Assembly (NCBI RefSeq): GCF_004323735.1
Contig: NZ_CP036455.1
Coordinates: 2,599,101 to 2,663,100, forward strand
DNA: 64,000 nt
Direction of reading: 5' to 3'
Origin: Streptomonospora litoralis
Lineage (GTDB): Bacteria > Actinomycetota > Actinomycetes > Streptosporangiales > Streptosporangiaceae
Shown here: in pieces, positions 1 through 9,840 of the stretch
Numbering within the stretch: position 1 is the first letter of the stretch
Layout: each line of letters begins with the position of its first letter
Notes under the pieces: generated by a model
Databases searched by the model: none
What the model saw: the letters and a program-made list of their open reading frames with translations, nothing else
Told to the model about the DNA's origin: nothing
Program-made: the position numbers and the translations under genes

Positions 1-379
1 CGCCGCGCACGGCGAGGGCCGGCGCCGGGATCTGAGCCGGGTCGAGCTTGCGCGCGCGTTGTGTCGCGGTGCGGCGGGTGCGGGCAGGGTGCGGGCACCG
101 CCGAACGGCCGCCACGGATCGGCCGCGCCGGGCTTGCCGCCGCTGCGACGATTCGTAGGATTGTATACAGGCAAGTGGTGGCCGCAGTAGTATGCAAGCC
201 GGACGTCGATTCGCTGAACGGAAAAATTGCCAATATCAGCCCAGTGATCTACAGAAGCGACCTACCGGGCATCTTTTAGGCTGGAGCTGTGCCGGGAACC
301 ACCTGAGCAGACGTCGCCGCCGACGCCTTGCGCTTCGCTGACGCTGGACGGCCACCCGAAACAGAAGAGGTGACGCCCC
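1..379. other. No gene seen; upstream region of moaA
   Basis: No open frame here has a recognisable product. From about 150 to 290 the sequence is less GC-rich than its surroundings and probably holds the moaA promoter. I looked for a molybdenum-cofactor-type riboswitch fold and did not find one I could support. Confidence 0.5.
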
Positions 380-1369
380 ATGCTGGCCGATTCCTATGGA
401 AGGGTCGCCACCGACCTGAGGGTCTCGCTCACCGACCGCTGCAATCTGCGCTGCAGCTACTGCATGCCGCCCGAAGGGCTGGAGTGGCTGCCCAAGGACG
501 AGGTCCTCACCGACGACGAGGTGAACCGGCTCATCCGCATCGGTGTCACCATGCTCGGCATCGAGGAGGTCCGCTTCACCGGCGGAGAACCGCTGCTGCG
601 CCGCGGCCTCACCGGAATCTTGGCCGCGGCCACCGCCTTGCAGCCCCGCCCGCAGACCGCGCTGACCACGAACGGGATCGGCCTGGACCGCACCGCCGGC
701 GCCCTGGCCGAAGCCGGGCTGGACCGCGTCAACGTCTCCCTGGACACGCTGCGCCCCGACGTCTTCGAGCAGCTCGCCCGCCGCCGCAGGCTGCCCGACG
801 TGCTCAACGGCATGGCCGGGGCGGCCGCGGCCGGACTGACCCCGGTCAAGGTCAACGCGGTGCTGATGCGCGACATCAACGACGTCGAGGCCCCCGATCT
901 GCTGCGCTACTGCCTCGACCACGGCTACCAGCTCCGCTTCATCGAGCAGATGCCGCTGGACGCCCAGCACGGCTGGCGCCGCGACACCATGATCACCGCC
1001 GACGAGATCCTGGACCGCCTGGGCACCGCGTTCCACCTGGAGCCCGCCGACGACCACACCCGCGGCAGCGCCCCGGCCGAGCTGTTCTACGTCGACGGCG
1101 GCCCCGAGACCGTCGGCGTCATCGGCTCGGTCACCCGCCCCTTCTGCGGCGCCTGCGACCGGGTGCGGCTGACCGCCGAGGGCGAGATCCGCAACTGCCT
1201 GTTCGCCCGCGAGGAGTCCGACCTGCGCACGCTGCTGCGCAACGGCTCCGGCGACGAGGAGATCGCCGAACGGTGGCGCGCCGCCGTCGCCACCAAGCTG
1301 CCCGGCCACGGCATCAACGACCCCAGCTTCCTCCAGCCCTCCCGCCCGATGTCGGCCATCGGGGGCTGA
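380..1369 (+). CDS. moaA: GTP 3',8-cyclase MoaA
   Basis: Radical-SAM enzyme of the first step of molybdenum cofactor synthesis. With MoaC it converts GTP to cyclic pyranopterin monophosphate in the cytosol. The 329-residue product has the SAM-binding cluster motif C21-x3-C25-x2-C28, the FTGGEPLLR segment near residue 66, and the MoaA-specific C-terminal cluster C256-x2-C259-x13-C273. It ends in Gly-Gly, as active MoaA proteins do. A GAGGTGA ribosome site lies 8 bases before the ATG. It stands alone: mobA lies 1.5 kb downstream on the same strand with two opposite-strand genes between. A strong hairpin follows the stop. Confidence 0.96.
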   Translation: MLADSYGRVATDLRVSLTDRCNLRCSYCMPPEGLEWLPKDEVLTDDEVNRLIRIGVTMLGIEEVRFTGGEPLLRRGLTGILAAATALQPRPQTALTTNGIGLDRTAGALAEAGLDRVNVSLDTLRPDVFEQLARRRRLPDVLNGMAGAAAAGLTPVKVNAVLMRDINDVEAPDLLRYCLDHGYQLRFIEQMPLDAQHGWRRDTMITADEILDRLGTAFHLEPADDHTRGSAPAELFYVDGGPETVGVIGSVTRPFCGACDRVRLTAEGEIRNCLFAREESDLRTLLRNGSGDEEIAERWRAAVATKLPGHGINDPSFLQPSRPMSAIGG

Positions 1370-1602
1370 AGAGCCGCCGAGACCGCCGTCCCGGGGGCCG
1401 GTCGCCGCGGAACACCTCGGCGCCGGCGGCGGCGACCGCAGCAACTGTGTGGATGTGGCCGACGCTGCGTGTGCGGCTGCGGTCCGCGATTCGCAGCGTC
1501 CCGACCGGGGGCTCTTGATGTTCCCGGCGGGCGTCCTGGTGGCGATCGCCGGCCGCGAGGTGTGACTCGCGCTGATCCGCGGAGGGATTTGGCCCTCGGA
1601 CG

Positions 1603-1637
1603 ACGAAGAGCCCGAGGCGTGGCTTGGGGCTCTTCGT
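1603..1637. terminator. Hairpin between convergent genes, probable bidirectional terminator
   Basis: Perfect 11-bp inverted repeat (ACGAAGAGCCC at 1603-1613 and its complement at 1627-1637) with a 13-base loop. It lies between the ends of moaA on the plus strand and the small CxxCxG gene on the minus strand. There is no U-tract on either side, which is common for actinomycete terminators. Confidence 0.65.
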
Positions 1638-1684
1638 GTACCTATTCCCGATAGAGGGCGTGTGGGTGGGGGCCGATGCAGCGG

Positions 1685-1816
1685 CTAGTTCGGCTGCTTA
1701 CCCGAACCGTTGCACATTGGGCACGGGATCTTCACCCGGTCCCCGTCCCGCCACTCGTCGATTGTCTTCTTGCCGCCGCACCCCGGGCAGTTCACTTCCT
1801 TCTGGTGCTTGCCCAT
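1685..1816 (-). CDS. 43-residue CxxCxG zinc-ribbon-like protein
   Basis: Tiny protein starting MGKHQKEVNCPGCGG and carrying two CxxCxG knuckles (CPGCGG and CPMCNGSG) about 20 residues apart. The pattern resembles half of a DnaJ-type zinc-binding domain, so one zinc ion held by four cysteines is likely. Its ATG overlaps the TGA of the upstream methyltransferase gene (ATGA), so the two should be translationally coupled. I do not recognise a defined function. A longer in-frame start at 1930 exists but would lie inside the methyltransferase gene and adds no recognisable sequence. Confidence 0.7.
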   Translation of the reverse strand: MGKHQKEVNCPGCGGKKTIDEWRDGDRVKIPCPMCNGSGKQPN

Positions 1817-2673
1817 CAGACCACCTCTGCCTTGATCGGGTTGTCCGGTTCGTCCAACCACACCCACTGGTCGGCCGGGGTGATCGTCACCCCGAACCGG
1901 TTGCAATCTGGGACCTTGCCGGATTCCCACGCCTCACGTAGCCGGTTGACGTCTCCGGTGTCGACACGTTGGGAGTCCAGCGGCATGAACTGTGCCGGGC
2001 CCGTGCACCGCCCCTGCGCCACCCCGTCGGCGCCGACAGTGAGTACGCACAGCGGCCCGTCCGGGTGGAAAACGGGCGCCCACGGCACCACCAGCAGCCC
2101 GCCCGCCCGGGTCTGGGACACCCACGCATAGGGGAGGGTGTGCACCGCGGCTGTCGCCACCACCCGGTCGTAGGGACCGCCGGGCGGGTGGCCCCGGATG
2201 CCGTCGCCGGTCACCACATCCACCTCCCACCCGGCACCAGCCAGCGCGGACCGGGCGTGGTCAGCCGAACCGGGGTCGACCTCCACGCTCGTGACCGTCT
2301 CCGGCCCGGTGATGGAGGAGAGCAGCGCCGCGAAGTAGCCGGTGCCGGTGCCGATCTCCAGCACGCGCATGCCCGGCTCCAGTTCCAGCGCGTCCAGCAT
2401 TGTGGCCATGACCGTCCGGCTGCTGCTGGATGAGGTGGGGACGAGGCCCCGCCCGGTTTCGGTGTCGCGTAAGTGTTCGGGCAGGCGCGGATCGAACTCC
2501 ACGGAGGTGACTACCGGGGACGGGGAGTCGACCAGTTTCTGCCACTGGTTGGGGTTGTCGTCGCGGCGTAGGGGGACGAGCCACCCGGTGGTGTCGCTGG
2601 AGACGTAGACGGTGTGGGGGATGAAGGGAGTGCGGTCGACCGTTGCGACGGTGTTTTGGCCGCGTGTGCCCAT
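1816..2673 (-). CDS. PIMT-like SAM-dependent methyltransferase
   Basis: The 285-residue product has the protein-L-isoaspartate O-methyltransferase layout. SAM-binding motif I is VLEIGTGTGYFAALL, followed by VEVDPG and then VTGDGIRG. The N-terminal stretch FIPHTVYV and the segment around PVVTSVEFD resemble the PIMT-like methyltransferases found with ATP-grasp or FxLD peptide-modification systems more than housekeeping Pcm. The region before the domain is short. No ATP-grasp gene or precursor peptide lies nearby, so it looks orphaned. The ATG at 2673 was chosen because the frame upstream has no family resemblance. It is coupled to the CxxCxG gene downstream. Substrate unknown. Confidence 0.8.
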   Translation of the reverse strand: MGTRGQNTVATVDRTPFIPHTVYVSSDTTGWLVPLRRDDNPNQWQKLVDSPSPVVTSVEFDPRLPEHLRDTETGRGLVPTSSSSSRTVMATMLDALELEPGMRVLEIGTGTGYFAALLSSITGPETVTSVEVDPGSADHARSALAGAGWEVDVVTGDGIRGHPPGGPYDRVVATAAVHTLPYAWVSQTRAGGLLVVPWAPVFHPDGPLCVLTVGADGVAQGRCTGPAQFMPLDSQRVDTGDVNRLREAWESGKVPDCNRFGVTITPADQWVWLDEPDNPIKAEVV

Positions 2674-2927
2674 GCGGGTCTCCGGGGGTGGGGGCGCGTC
2701 ACCTGTAAAGTAACCCGGAAGATACCGAGTGTCACGCGGGGTGGCCGTGAGTGGCCACCTGGCCACGGACCCGACAGCTCCATGTTGTCGCGGGCGAATC
2801 CGATCAAGCCCTGCATCACCAACCCGCCGGCAGATCATCTGTGTGAAGGGCTAGCGCCCGCTCCCGGCGCGTGTGCGGGTGGCATCCTGGTGGCGGCCGC
2901 AGGCGCCGGGCAGGGGAGGGGAACGCG

Positions 2928-3542
2928 ATGGCCGAGCCGGAACCGTTCGACGCGGTGATCCTGGCCGGGGGAGCGGCCCGGCGGATGGGCGGCGGCGACA
3001 AGCCCGGCCTGGACGTGGGCGGGAGCAGCCTGGTCGAACGGGTGGCCTCCGCCGCGGCCGGAGCCGGGGCCGCGCAGGTCGTCGTGGTGGGGCCGCCCCG
3101 TGAGCGGCCGGCCGCGCGCTACGTCCGCGAGGACCCGCCGGGGGCCGGGCCGGTGCCCGCGCTGGGCGCCGGGCTGGCGTGTGTGGCGCAGCCGCGGTTC
3201 GCGCTGCTGGCCGGCGACCTCCCGTTCCTGCACGCCGCCCACGTCGACGCGCTGCGGCGCGCGGCGCGGCAGCGCACCGGTGCGGTTCTGGTCGACGGCC
3301 AGGGGCGCATCCAGTGGTTGCTGGGCGTGTGGGACACCGGCGCGGTGCGCGGCGCACTGGCCGCCTACGAGGGGCGCTCGCTGCGCGGCCTGCTGGGGCC
3401 CTTGGAGCCGGCGCTGGTCGCGGCCGAGGGGAAGCTGGCGCGTGCGGCCCTCGACTGCGACACACCCGAGGAGCTGGCCCGTGCCCGCGAGGGCGGCGCG
3501 GACGGCCCGGGGCACGGCGCCCCACCGCGCGGACGCGGCTAA
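2928..3542 (+). CDS. mobA: MobA-like molybdenum cofactor guanylyltransferase
   Basis: Expected to transfer GMP from GTP to molybdopterin-bound molybdenum, giving the guanine dinucleotide cofactor. The 204-residue product has the nucleotide-binding signature LAGGAARRMGGGDKP at residues 12-26 and the LLAGDLPFL segment that supplies the metal-binding Asp. The ATG at 2928 follows a GGGGAGGGGAA ribosome site; an upstream in-frame start is less likely. MobA is related to other NTP transferases such as MocA, so the exact nucleotide is inferred. Its TAA overlaps the stop of the opposite-strand gene by three bases. Confidence 0.85.
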   Translation: MAEPEPFDAVILAGGAARRMGGGDKPGLDVGGSSLVERVASAAAGAGAAQVVVVGPPRERPAARYVREDPPGAGPVPALGAGLACVAQPRFALLAGDLPFLHAAHVDALRRAARQRTGAVLVDGQGRIQWLLGVWDTGAVRGALAAYEGRSLRGLLGPLEPALVAAEGKLARAALDCDTPEELARAREGGADGPGHGAPPRGRG

Positions 3543-3745
3543 CCGGTGAAGTCGGCGAAGGGGACCGTCTCCCGCAGGAACCCCCGCCTGCCGAGGAAGT
3601 CGGACAGGTAGTCGCGGTGCTCCCCGCAGGCCAGCCACGTCTTGCGGCGGTCAGGGGTGTGCACCTTGGGGTTGTTCCACACCAGCACCCACTCGGCGGG
3701 CTCGCGGCAGTCCTTGCGGGAGCAGTGCGGCGCCTCGTCCTCCAC
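3539..3745 (-). CDS. 68-residue Cys/His protein, conserved actinobacterial type
   Basis: Small soluble protein with C8-x4-C13 and C40-x2-H43, a likely zinc-binding set, around the core WNNPKVHTPDRRKTWLAC. I recall similar short proteins in other actinomycetes, sometimes labelled acetone carboxylase without good reason; function unknown. I chose the GTG at 3745 because AAGGCGG lies 7 bases upstream and the earlier in-frame ATG codons would put the hairpin array at 3868-3971 inside the gene. Its 3' end overlaps the end of mobA. The leader contains the hairpin array and a terminator-like stem. Confidence 0.7.
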   Translation of the reverse strand: MEDEAPHCSRKDCREPAEWVLVWNNPKVHTPDRRKTWLACGEHRDYLSDFLGRRGFLRETVPFADFTG

Positions 3746-3862
3746 AGCGGATCCGCCTTCGGTCAACGGCTGTGCTCCCTCGTCGTCATCGTCGTCCGGC
3801 GACGTATCGCGCCGCCTGCGGCTTCGGGCAACGGCTACGCAAAGTGCCGGGCCGCGCGCATG

Positions 3863-3908
3863 AAAAAGCGACGTCGGGTGGCTACGGGGGCAAACCACCC
3901 GACGTCGC
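3863..3908 (-). terminator. Intrinsic terminator-like hairpin with U-tract
   Basis: Perfect 14-bp stem (3868-3881 with 3895-3908, 13-base loop). Read on the minus strand it is followed at once by TTTTT (3867-3863), the classical intrinsic terminator arrangement. It stands about 120 bases before the 68-residue gene, so it would cut short transcription coming from the 4.0-4.2 kb intergenic region. Confidence 0.7.
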
Positions 3909-3971
3909 ATCGGTGTTCCGACGGGGGCTCGGAACACCGGACCAGCGCTTCGACGGGGGACCGAAGCGCTG
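3868..3971 (-). promoter_or_regulatory. Three tandem hairpins with a shared loop motif; possible attenuator leader or small RNA
   Basis: Three adjacent perfect inverted repeats: 14 bp (3868-3881/3895-3908), 11 bp (3911-3921/3929-3939) and 10 bp (3943-3952/3962-3971). The stems are unrelated in sequence, yet every loop region carries ACGGGGG on the plus strand (3884-3890, 3921-3927, 3953-3959), which reads CCCCCGT on the minus strand. The last hairpin on the minus strand has a U-tract. The array fills the middle of the 500-base gap between the small Cys/His gene (minus) and dodecin (plus). No other gene is visible in that gap. Confidence 0.6.
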
Positions 3972-4245
3972 ATTCCCAATGTACACCGCAAGTCCCGTGT
4001 GTACGTCAAGACTTAGTTACGACGTGATCTCGGGAGAGTCCAGCAGGTCAGTCGGCCCGGCTCAGTCCGACGCCCCGAACCGTGAAGAAACCGGCACACT
4101 TCACATGTGTCACGGAGCGCAGTCCCCCATGCGGGCAAAGTTCCCCTTAGTCCGGGGTCAAGCGGTCAGTGGTGTCCGCGCGCCCCGTTGCCCGGGCGCC
4201 GGGGCGGGGGCAACCGTGTTGGGACACGTCCGAAGAGGAGAGTCC

Positions 4246-4455
4246 ATGTCGCACAACACCTACCGCGTGACCGAGATCGTCGGCACCTCGCCCGACGGGC
4301 TGGAACAGGCCGTCCGCAACGGCATCGACCGGGCCTCGGAGACCCTGCGCGAACTCGACTGGTTCGAGGTCACCGAGATCCGCGGCCACTTGGAGGAGGG
4401 CTCCATCGCCCACTTCCAGGTGGGCATGAAGGTCGGCTTCCGCCTCGACGAGTAG
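4246..4455 (+). CDS. Dodecin family flavin-binding protein
   Basis: The 69-residue product covers the whole dodecin fold: an N-terminal strand (YRVTEIVGTS), one helix (LEQAVRNGIDRASETLRELD), then WFEVTEIRGHLEEG and a final strand. The Trp in DWFEVTEIRG matches the flavin-stacking Trp. Dodecins assemble as hollow 12-mers that store or buffer flavins in the cytosol. The start is clear: GAAGAGGAG lies just before ATG 4246, and upstream sequence in the frame has no homology. It appears to be a single-gene unit. Confidence 0.92.
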   Translation: MSHNTYRVTEIVGTSPDGLEQAVRNGIDRASETLRELDWFEVTEIRGHLEEGSIAHFQVGMKVGFRLDE

Positions 4456-4806
4456 CCCGGAGCCGGGTGCGGGCTGCGCCGCGGGGCCGCATCCGGCCCT
4501 GGAACGCACTGTAGGGGCGGAACCAGGCTCGGAGGCGACCGCATAGCCACACTGACCCGAAAGTGAGCAGACGGCGACGAGAATGAACGGGACGGCGGCC
4601 GCTACAGCGGTGACTCGCTTCGTGACGGGCACGGCCGCCTCCGCGGCTTCGGCGTCGTCCCCCAGGCCGCGGCCGGGGAGGTGGCCGGTGACGGAGCGTT
4701 CGCCGCGGTGACCACGGTGAAGAACCTGCCGCAGTAGGCGGAGACCGCGACCCGCGCCGCCGAACGAGGCGGTTCGGCCGCCGCCTGCGGAACCGCCTCG
4801 CCGCGG
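4456..4806. other. No gene supported
   Basis: Gap between dodecin and the end of tldE. One plus-strand frame near 4575-4737 ends in a stop and reads somewhat like a protein C-terminus (GFGVVPQ, later VTTVKNLPQ). It has an upstream stop and no credible start, so at most it is a gene remnant. Confidence 0.35.
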
Positions 4807-6228
4807 TCAGGACGCCTGGCTGACCGTGGACATGTTGAAGTCGGGGATGCGCAGCGGCGGCATGGCCGTGCGGGGGAAGCCGCCGCCGACCTCGCGGCCC
4901 AGAGTGGGCACGGTGGCGCCCGCTTGGGACGCGCGGTCGAGCAGGGAGACCGGCGACTCGTTGAACCGGAAGTTGTTCACCGCCCCGGTGACCTCGCCGT
5001 CCTCGACGAGGTAGACGCCGTCGCGGGTCAGACCGGTCATCAGCAGGCTCTGCGGATCGACCTCGCGGATGTACCACAGGCAGGTCAGCAGCAGCCCCCG
5101 CTCGGTCTGGGCGACCATCTCCTCCAGCGTCGCACCGCCCTCGGCCCCCTCGGCCTGCAGGACCAGGTTGTCGATGTGCGGGGTGAGCGCCAGGCCGGTC
5201 AGCTCCGCGGAGCGGCGGGTCTGGGCCAGGGCCGACAGCTTGCCGCCGGAGATCCACTCGGTCCGCCGCAGCGGCTGCCCGTTGTCGAAGGCGGTCACCC
5301 GGCGTCCGGGCCCCTCGGCCGTGACGAAGGACGCGCACTCCAGGCCCGGGTGGGCGGGATCGCTGAACAGCGTCAGCGGCATGGCGGCGAGCCGTTCCCC
5401 GACGCGGGTGGCACCCGCGCCCTGCCGGCCGGAGAAGACCGTGCGGCCCTCGGCCGCGTCGCGTGCGGTGGCCGACGAGTACAGCAGCGTCATCATGTCG
5501 GCGACGGCACCGGGCGGCAGCAGGGTCTCGTAGCGTCCCGCCGGCAGGTCGACACGCCGCTGGCCCCAGCGGATGCGTCCGGCGAGCTGTTCCTCCAGGG
5601 CCTCGACGTCGACGTCGGAGAAGTCGCGGGTGGCCTGCCCCGCCCACGCCGAGTGCGCGCCCTCGGCCGCGAAGGACGCCCCGCTCTTGGCGTTCAGCTC
5701 CACGGTGCCCGAGGGCTGGTCGTGGCGCAGCCGGACTCCGGTCGAGCTGCCGAAGAAGGTCGAGGCGACCGTGTGCTCGGCGTAGCCGTAGAGCCGCCGG
5801 CCGGCCTCGGGGCCGCGCTCGAAGGCCCGGCCGAGCCCCGGCGCGAGCCCGGAGAACACCGAGATGCCCGTGGTCGGCACGGCCGCGTCCCAGGCGGCGG
5901 CGCGGGGAGTCCGGGCGGTGTCGGCCTCCAGCAGCGGCACGGCGTCCTCGGCGGGCGGGGCCTGGTCGGCGGCCTCTTCGGCCGCGCGCACCAGGTCCTC
6001 CAGGAGGTCGTCGGTCAGCCCGGAGCGGGTGCGCGCACCGATGGCGACGCCGCGGTCCGAGGAGCTGAGCGCGATGACCGTGACGGTGCGGGCCCGGGTG
6101 GTGCCGTTGGTCGTCAGCGAGTTGCCGGCCCAGCGCAGGTTGGCCGTCGCCGTCTCCTCGACCAGCACCATGCAGCCGTCGGCGCGCGCCAGCTCCAGCG
6201 CCCGCTCCACCACCGCCTGCGGAGTCAT
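4807..6228 (-). CDS. tldE: TldE/PmbA-type metalloprotease subunit
   Basis: The 473-residue product is the non-catalytic partner of the TldD/TldE protease, which degrades or matures peptides, including modified peptides and CcdA in enterobacteria. It matches PmbA/TldE along its length, with the N-terminal domain (TATANLRWAGNSLTTNG) and the C-terminal LLTCLWYIREVDPQ and VNNFRFNESPV segments. It lacks an HExxH motif, as expected for TldE. ATG 6228 lies 5 bases after the tldD stop, so the two form an operon and probably one complex. Confidence 0.9.
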   Translation of the reverse strand: MTPQAVVERALELARADGCMVLVEETATANLRWAGNSLTTNGTTRARTVTVIALSSSDRGVAIGARTRSGLTDDLLEDLVRAAEEAADQAPPAEDAVPLLEADTARTPRAAAWDAAVPTTGISVFSGLAPGLGRAFERGPEAGRRLYGYAEHTVASTFFGSSTGVRLRHDQPSGTVELNAKSGASFAAEGAHSAWAGQATRDFSDVDVEALEEQLAGRIRWGQRRVDLPAGRYETLLPPGAVADMMTLLYSSATARDAAEGRTVFSGRQGAGATRVGERLAAMPLTLFSDPAHPGLECASFVTAEGPGRRVTAFDNGQPLRRTEWISGGKLSALAQTRRSAELTGLALTPHIDNLVLQAEGAEGGATLEEMVAQTERGLLLTCLWYIREVDPQSLLMTGLTRDGVYLVEDGEVTGAVNNFRFNESPVSLLDRASQAGATVPTLGREVGGGFPRTAMPPLRIPDFNMSTVSQAS

Positions 6229-6233
6229 GCCGC

Positions 6234-7721
<1,488 letters not shown>

Positions 7722-8589
7722 GGTTCCCCAACCTAGCGATCGGGGGGCATCCGGGGCCAGGGGCTTTTCCCGCTGTGGACGAGGCGGCGCCGAGGCCCTC
7801 GGGCAGGTGGCGGCGGAATCCGGGTGCCGACCCGGCGGGTGGCGCCGAGCGGGCGGAGCGAAGGCCGCCCGGGCCGCGTACGGCCGTCCGCCCCCGCCGC
7901 AGGCGATTCCGCGGATCGGTTTCCACACCGTTTTCCGGCGCATGCGGAAACCACGCACAAACCGCCGGGGGATGCGGAATGCGGCCGCCCCCGTCCGGAT
8001 TCCCGGCGCGATTTCTCCGGCGCGTCCGCGGCCGGGTGAAGCGGCGATGCCGTGGGGCGGCGCGGCCCGTCTCCGGGTGTCGTCAGGGAGGCCCATCGGG
8101 TGGTGTGGCGTGACACACGGGAATCGGATCGACCGCAGGTCGCGAGCGGGATTACCGCCCTGTTAGCGTGGCACGGCCGCACGGTGACACACGGTCCGAG
8201 AGTCCGGGCCGGCCGGGCGGATCCACCCCGGGGCGCGGACGGCTGCGCGCCGGGCACCCCCGAGGCGAGGCGGCGGCGCGCCTGGCGTGCCGTCCGCGGT
8301 CATGCGCCCGGTCGGTCGTCCCTTCGGCCGTGCGGGGCGCACCGACCGCCTCCGTCGGCGTTCGCCGCAAACCCCTGTCCGTACCCGGTACGTATCCGCA
8401 ATGGGCCGTGCCGGATATCCGGTCTGTTCGGCCTCCCGCAGATGACGACGGTTCGTCGGCGCACAAGCGTCGGCTTATTCGGGCTGCCCGCATAACGCCG
8501 AACGCGCGAAACGGTGTGTCGTCGCCACGCGCCATGCGCAGGCGGCCTACTCCCATTCCCGAACCGTTCCACCGTTCGCAGGAGCCGCC
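7722..8589. other. Long divergent intergenic region, no gene supported
   Basis: 868 bases between divergent tldD and an MFS exporter gene. Several open frames cross it, but none has a recognisable protein or a good ribosome site with normal composition. It should hold the promoters of both flanking genes. Confidence 0.45.
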
Positions 8590-9804
8590 ATGCCGGTGAG
8601 GATCCTCTTTCTCGCACTGGGCAATTTCGCCGTGGCCACCGGTGCCTATGTCATCGCCGGGATGCTCGCCGAAGTCGCCTCCCATACCGGCGTGGCCGTC
8701 TCCCTGGCCGGACAGCTCGTCACCGTATACGCCCTCACCTACGGGGCGGCCGCGCCGGTGCTTTCGGCGCTGTTCGGCCACGGCGACCGCCGGCGCCTGC
8801 TCGCGGCCGCGCTGGTGCTCTCCGCCGCCGGCAACCTGCTGACAGCGCTCGCGCCGGGATTCGCGGCGCTGCTGGCCGCCCGGATCATCGCCGCCGTCGG
8901 CGCCGCCCTGTTCGCGCCGACGGCCATCGTGATGGCGGCCGACCTGGCTCCGCTGCACCGGCGCGGCAGCGCCGTGGCCCTCGTGGTCACCGGGTCGACG
9001 CTGGCCACCGTGCTCGGGGTGCCCGCGGGTGCGCTGCTCGCGGGTCCGCTCGGCCACCGGGGGGTCTACGCCGCGATCGCGCTGCTGTGCGTGGGCGCGC
9101 TGGTCACCCTGAGGGCTCTGCCACGCACCGGCGCCGTGCCGCGCGTACCGCTGCGCACCGGGTTCGGCGCCCTCAAGGGGGTGCTCGTGCCCGCGGTGCT
9201 GGCGGTCTCGCTGCTGGCCTCCGTCAGCGACTTCACGGCGTACACGTTCGTGGTGCCGATGCTGACGCACCTGGGCGACCCCCCGCCCGCGGCGCTGAGC
9301 GCGCTGCTGGTCGTCTACGGGATCGCCGGCTCGCTCGGCAACACCGCGGCAGGCTGGGTGACCGACCGCATCGGCGCGCTCTGGGCGATGCTGGCCGCGC
9401 TGGCGCTGCTGGGAACGGGGCTGTTCGTGCTGCCGCTGGTCGGCGGCTCGGTCGTGCTCAGTGCTGCCGCGCTGGCCCTGTGGGGCCTGGGCGGCTGGGG
9501 CATCCTGCCCGCGGTGCAAGCCAAGCTGATCGACGCGGCTCCCGGGGCCGCGGGCTCGGTGGTGGCGTTCAACGTCTCCGTCGTGTGGCTGGGCATGGGC
9601 CTGGGCGGCATCGTCGGCGGCGGCGCCGTCGAGGTCGCCGGCATGAGCGCGCTGCCGGTGACCGCGGGCCTGCTCGCGGTCGCGGCACTGGCGCCGCTGG
9701 CCGCGGCGGCGCGCACCGGACGGCGGACCGCCCGCCGAAGGGCGGAGCAGGCACGGCAGGAGCAGCGGGAACAGGGGGAGGAGTCGGCCCCGGCGGCACG
9801 CTGA
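8590..9804 (+). CDS. MFS drug/metabolite exporter, AraJ/Cmx type
   Basis: Integral membrane transporter of 404 residues with about 12 hydrophobic segments. The pattern is that of short MFS drug-proton antiporters related to AraJ and chloramphenicol exporters: an N-terminal segment LFLALGNFAVATGAYVIAGML, a short charged loop after TM2 (FGHGDRRRLL) and no large soluble domain. The C-terminal tail is rich in Arg, Gln and Glu. ATG 8590 follows GGAG in caggagccgcc. Substrate cannot be read from the sequence. It stands alone and faces a convergent peptidase-like gene. Confidence 0.82.
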   Translation: MPVRILFLALGNFAVATGAYVIAGMLAEVASHTGVAVSLAGQLVTVYALTYGAAAPVLSALFGHGDRRRLLAAALVLSAAGNLLTALAPGFAALLAARIIAAVGAALFAPTAIVMAADLAPLHRRGSAVALVVTGSTLATVLGVPAGALLAGPLGHRGVYAAIALLCVGALVTLRALPRTGAVPRVPLRTGFGALKGVLVPAVLAVSLLASVSDFTAYTFVVPMLTHLGDPPPAALSALLVVYGIAGSLGNTAAGWVTDRIGALWAMLAALALLGTGLFVLPLVGGSVVLSAAALALWGLGGWGILPAVQAKLIDAAPGAAGSVVAFNVSVVWLGMGLGGIVGGGAVEVAGMSALPVTAGLLAVAALAPLAAAARTGRRTARRRAEQARQEQREQGEESAPAAR

Positions 9805-9814
9805 TCGCGGCGGG

Positions 9815-9838
9815 GCCGGAGCGGCTTGCGACTCCGGC
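9815..9838. terminator. Hairpin between convergent genes
   Basis: 7-bp inverted repeat GCCGGAG...CTCCGGC with a 10-base loop in the 36-base gap between the convergent MFS gene and the M15-like gene. No U-tract; could serve both directions. Confidence 0.45.
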
Positions 9839-9840
9839 GC

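Noticed and set aside
229-379. Riboswitch before moaA
   Set aside because: The AT-richer stretch has small hairpins but no fold I could match to a known cofactor riboswitch.
3868-3971. CRISPR-like array
   Set aside because: Three hairpins share only a 7-base loop motif; there are no direct repeats with spacers and no cas genes.
4575-4737. Possible gene remnant ending VTTVKNLPQ
   Set aside because: Upstream in-frame stop, no start and no firm family match.
8168-8599. 143-residue plus-strand frame before the MFS gene
   Set aside because: No domain and no ribosome site; Arg/Pro-rich composition typical of non-coding GC-rich sequence.
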